DNA of 38,208 bases, taken from assembly GCA_035293805.1 (NCBI GenBank), contig DATGMD010000075.1, forward strand, positions 1-38,208. Direction: 5' to 3'. The stretch comes from JAJPHF01 sp035293805. Its GTDB lineage: Bacteria; Chloroflexota; UBA6077; JAJPHF01. A program made the position numbers and the translations under genes. Below the pieces are notes generated by a model that saw only the letters and a program-made list of their open reading frames with translations, was not told where the DNA came from and made no database searches. Shown piece by piece: positions 37,760-38,208 of the stretch (its first letter is position 1; each line of letters begins with the position of its first letter).

Positions 37760-38208
37760 GGGGGCGGACGCCAGAGCAGCGGTCAGCGTTCAGCCCCCTG
37801 GCCTGCCGGCAGCAGCGATGGCGGCGCGGTTCTCAGCAGCGCCGCCTCGCCTGCCGCCACCGGGAAGTCCAGCAGCCCTCGCCCCTGCTGCCGGCAGGTG
37901 GTCCGGGCTCGCCTGCCCACACCGCAGCCTCACGCTCATGCCGCGGTTGTAGCGGGTCGCGGCTCGTGGGGCAAACCCGCCACGGCGGCGTCTGAAGGCG
38001 GGCGTGAACGTTTGCGAGCCTGGCTCGGGCGAGCCAGGCTCTCTGCTGCCTGGGCAAGCGAGGCCGCAGCACCGAACGCTGCGCGCTCACGCTACGGCCA
38101 CCACCTTCCTCTAGCCGCGACGGCGGTGCTCCCCTCGCTCGTGCCGAGCCCCGGCCACGCGGGGCTCAGCGGCCCGCCCGCGCCTCCCCTACCACAACGC
38201 TCCGCCAG
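37760..38208. other. gene-free right end with inverted repeats
   Basis: 449 bp without a convincing gene. It contains R2-like heptamers near 37782-37797 and a 14-bp perfect inverted repeat CCTGCCGGCAGCAG (37802-37815 with 37885-37898). A GCGGGTCGCGGCTCGTGGGG stretch with a later ACCCGCC resembles R3, and a strong hairpin lies at 38016-38041. Confidence 0.45.
38016..38041. terminator. strong hairpin, possible terminator
   Basis: GAGCCTGGCTC and GAGCCAGGCTC form an 11-bp perfect stem around GGGC. There is no U-tract, and it is more than 250 bp from the nearest recognised gene, so it could equally be part of a repeat. Confidence 0.35.

Noticed and set aside
37833..38090. 85-codon minus-strand open frame at the right end
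   Set aside because: It is Arg-rich, has no ribosome-binding site and is read from palindromic repeat sequence, as expected for chance open frames in high-GC DNA.
1..38208. CRISPR array, tRNA or rRNA genes
   Set aside because: No regularly spaced identical repeats with unique spacers and no cloverleaf or rRNA signature were seen. The repeats present are palindromic tracts or heptamer arrays.

Overview
This is a high-GC (about 70 % by eye) bacterial chromosome segment. Its gene order and gene content fit Chloroflexota: rplI next to dnaB; a DnaD-domain protein and a DnaI/DnaC-type loader downstream of dnaB; a thiL-tsaE-tsaB-rimI-polA-mutM block; and orphan NMT1-type solute-binding lipoproteins beside amidohydrolases. 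No rRNA, tRNA or CRISPR array was seen, so the phylum call rests on gene content alone.

Layout. 1-7.2 kb (mostly +): a 5'-eroded SnoaL-like gene, a DinB/DUF664 protein (-), an orphan molybdopterin hydroxylase large subunit with altered active-site motifs, an amidohydrolase with its own promoter, a DDN-like flavin/F420 oxidoreductase coupled to a solute-binding lipoprotein, and a small nitrile-hydratase-leader-like (NHLP) peptide. 7.2-13 kb: a glutaredoxin whose first redox-active Cys codon is UGA, a cysteine desulfurase, a cupin, a beta-hydroxyacid dehydrogenase, and two GT4 glycosyltransferases with a relic of a third between them. 13-16.6 kb: a SixA-like phosphatase, a MOSC protein, an ODC-like fold-III PLP protein and a secreted Pro-rich protein. 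16.7-22.2 kb (-): the replication-initiation operon rplI, dnaB (420-aa intein), dnaD-like, and a helicase loader with two AAA+ domains. 22.5-31 kb (+): a Thr-rich exported protein with a PEP-CTERM-like tail, then thiL, tsaE, tsaB, rimI, polA and mutM. 31-36.8 kb (-): a PAS-GAF histidine kinase with its response regulator, a LigJ-like hydratase plus HpcH/HpaI aldolase operon, and a second orphan solute-binding lipoprotein. 36.8-38.2 kb: a decayed HxlR regulator, a small secreted protein and a gene-free, repeat-like end.

Three dispersed repeat families run through the window. R1 is a C/G-tract palindrome (CCCCCGGCCCCTCTCCC type), R2 a degenerate GCTGATA heptamer array, and R3 a GTAGGGGCGGG palindrome. 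They lie between genes and also in frame inside polA, dnaD, mutM and glycosyltransferase genes. One R2 copy appears to supply the dnaB start codon, and R1 supplies the purine-rich ribosome-binding region of mutM.

The most notable single observation is the candidate selenocysteine glutaredoxin at 7258-7497. Next are the tandem-AAA+ helicase loader, the in-frame repeat insertions and the orphan NHLP precursor. No selenocysteine machinery or RiPP-modifying enzyme is encoded in the window, so both of those functional ideas depend on the rest of the genome.
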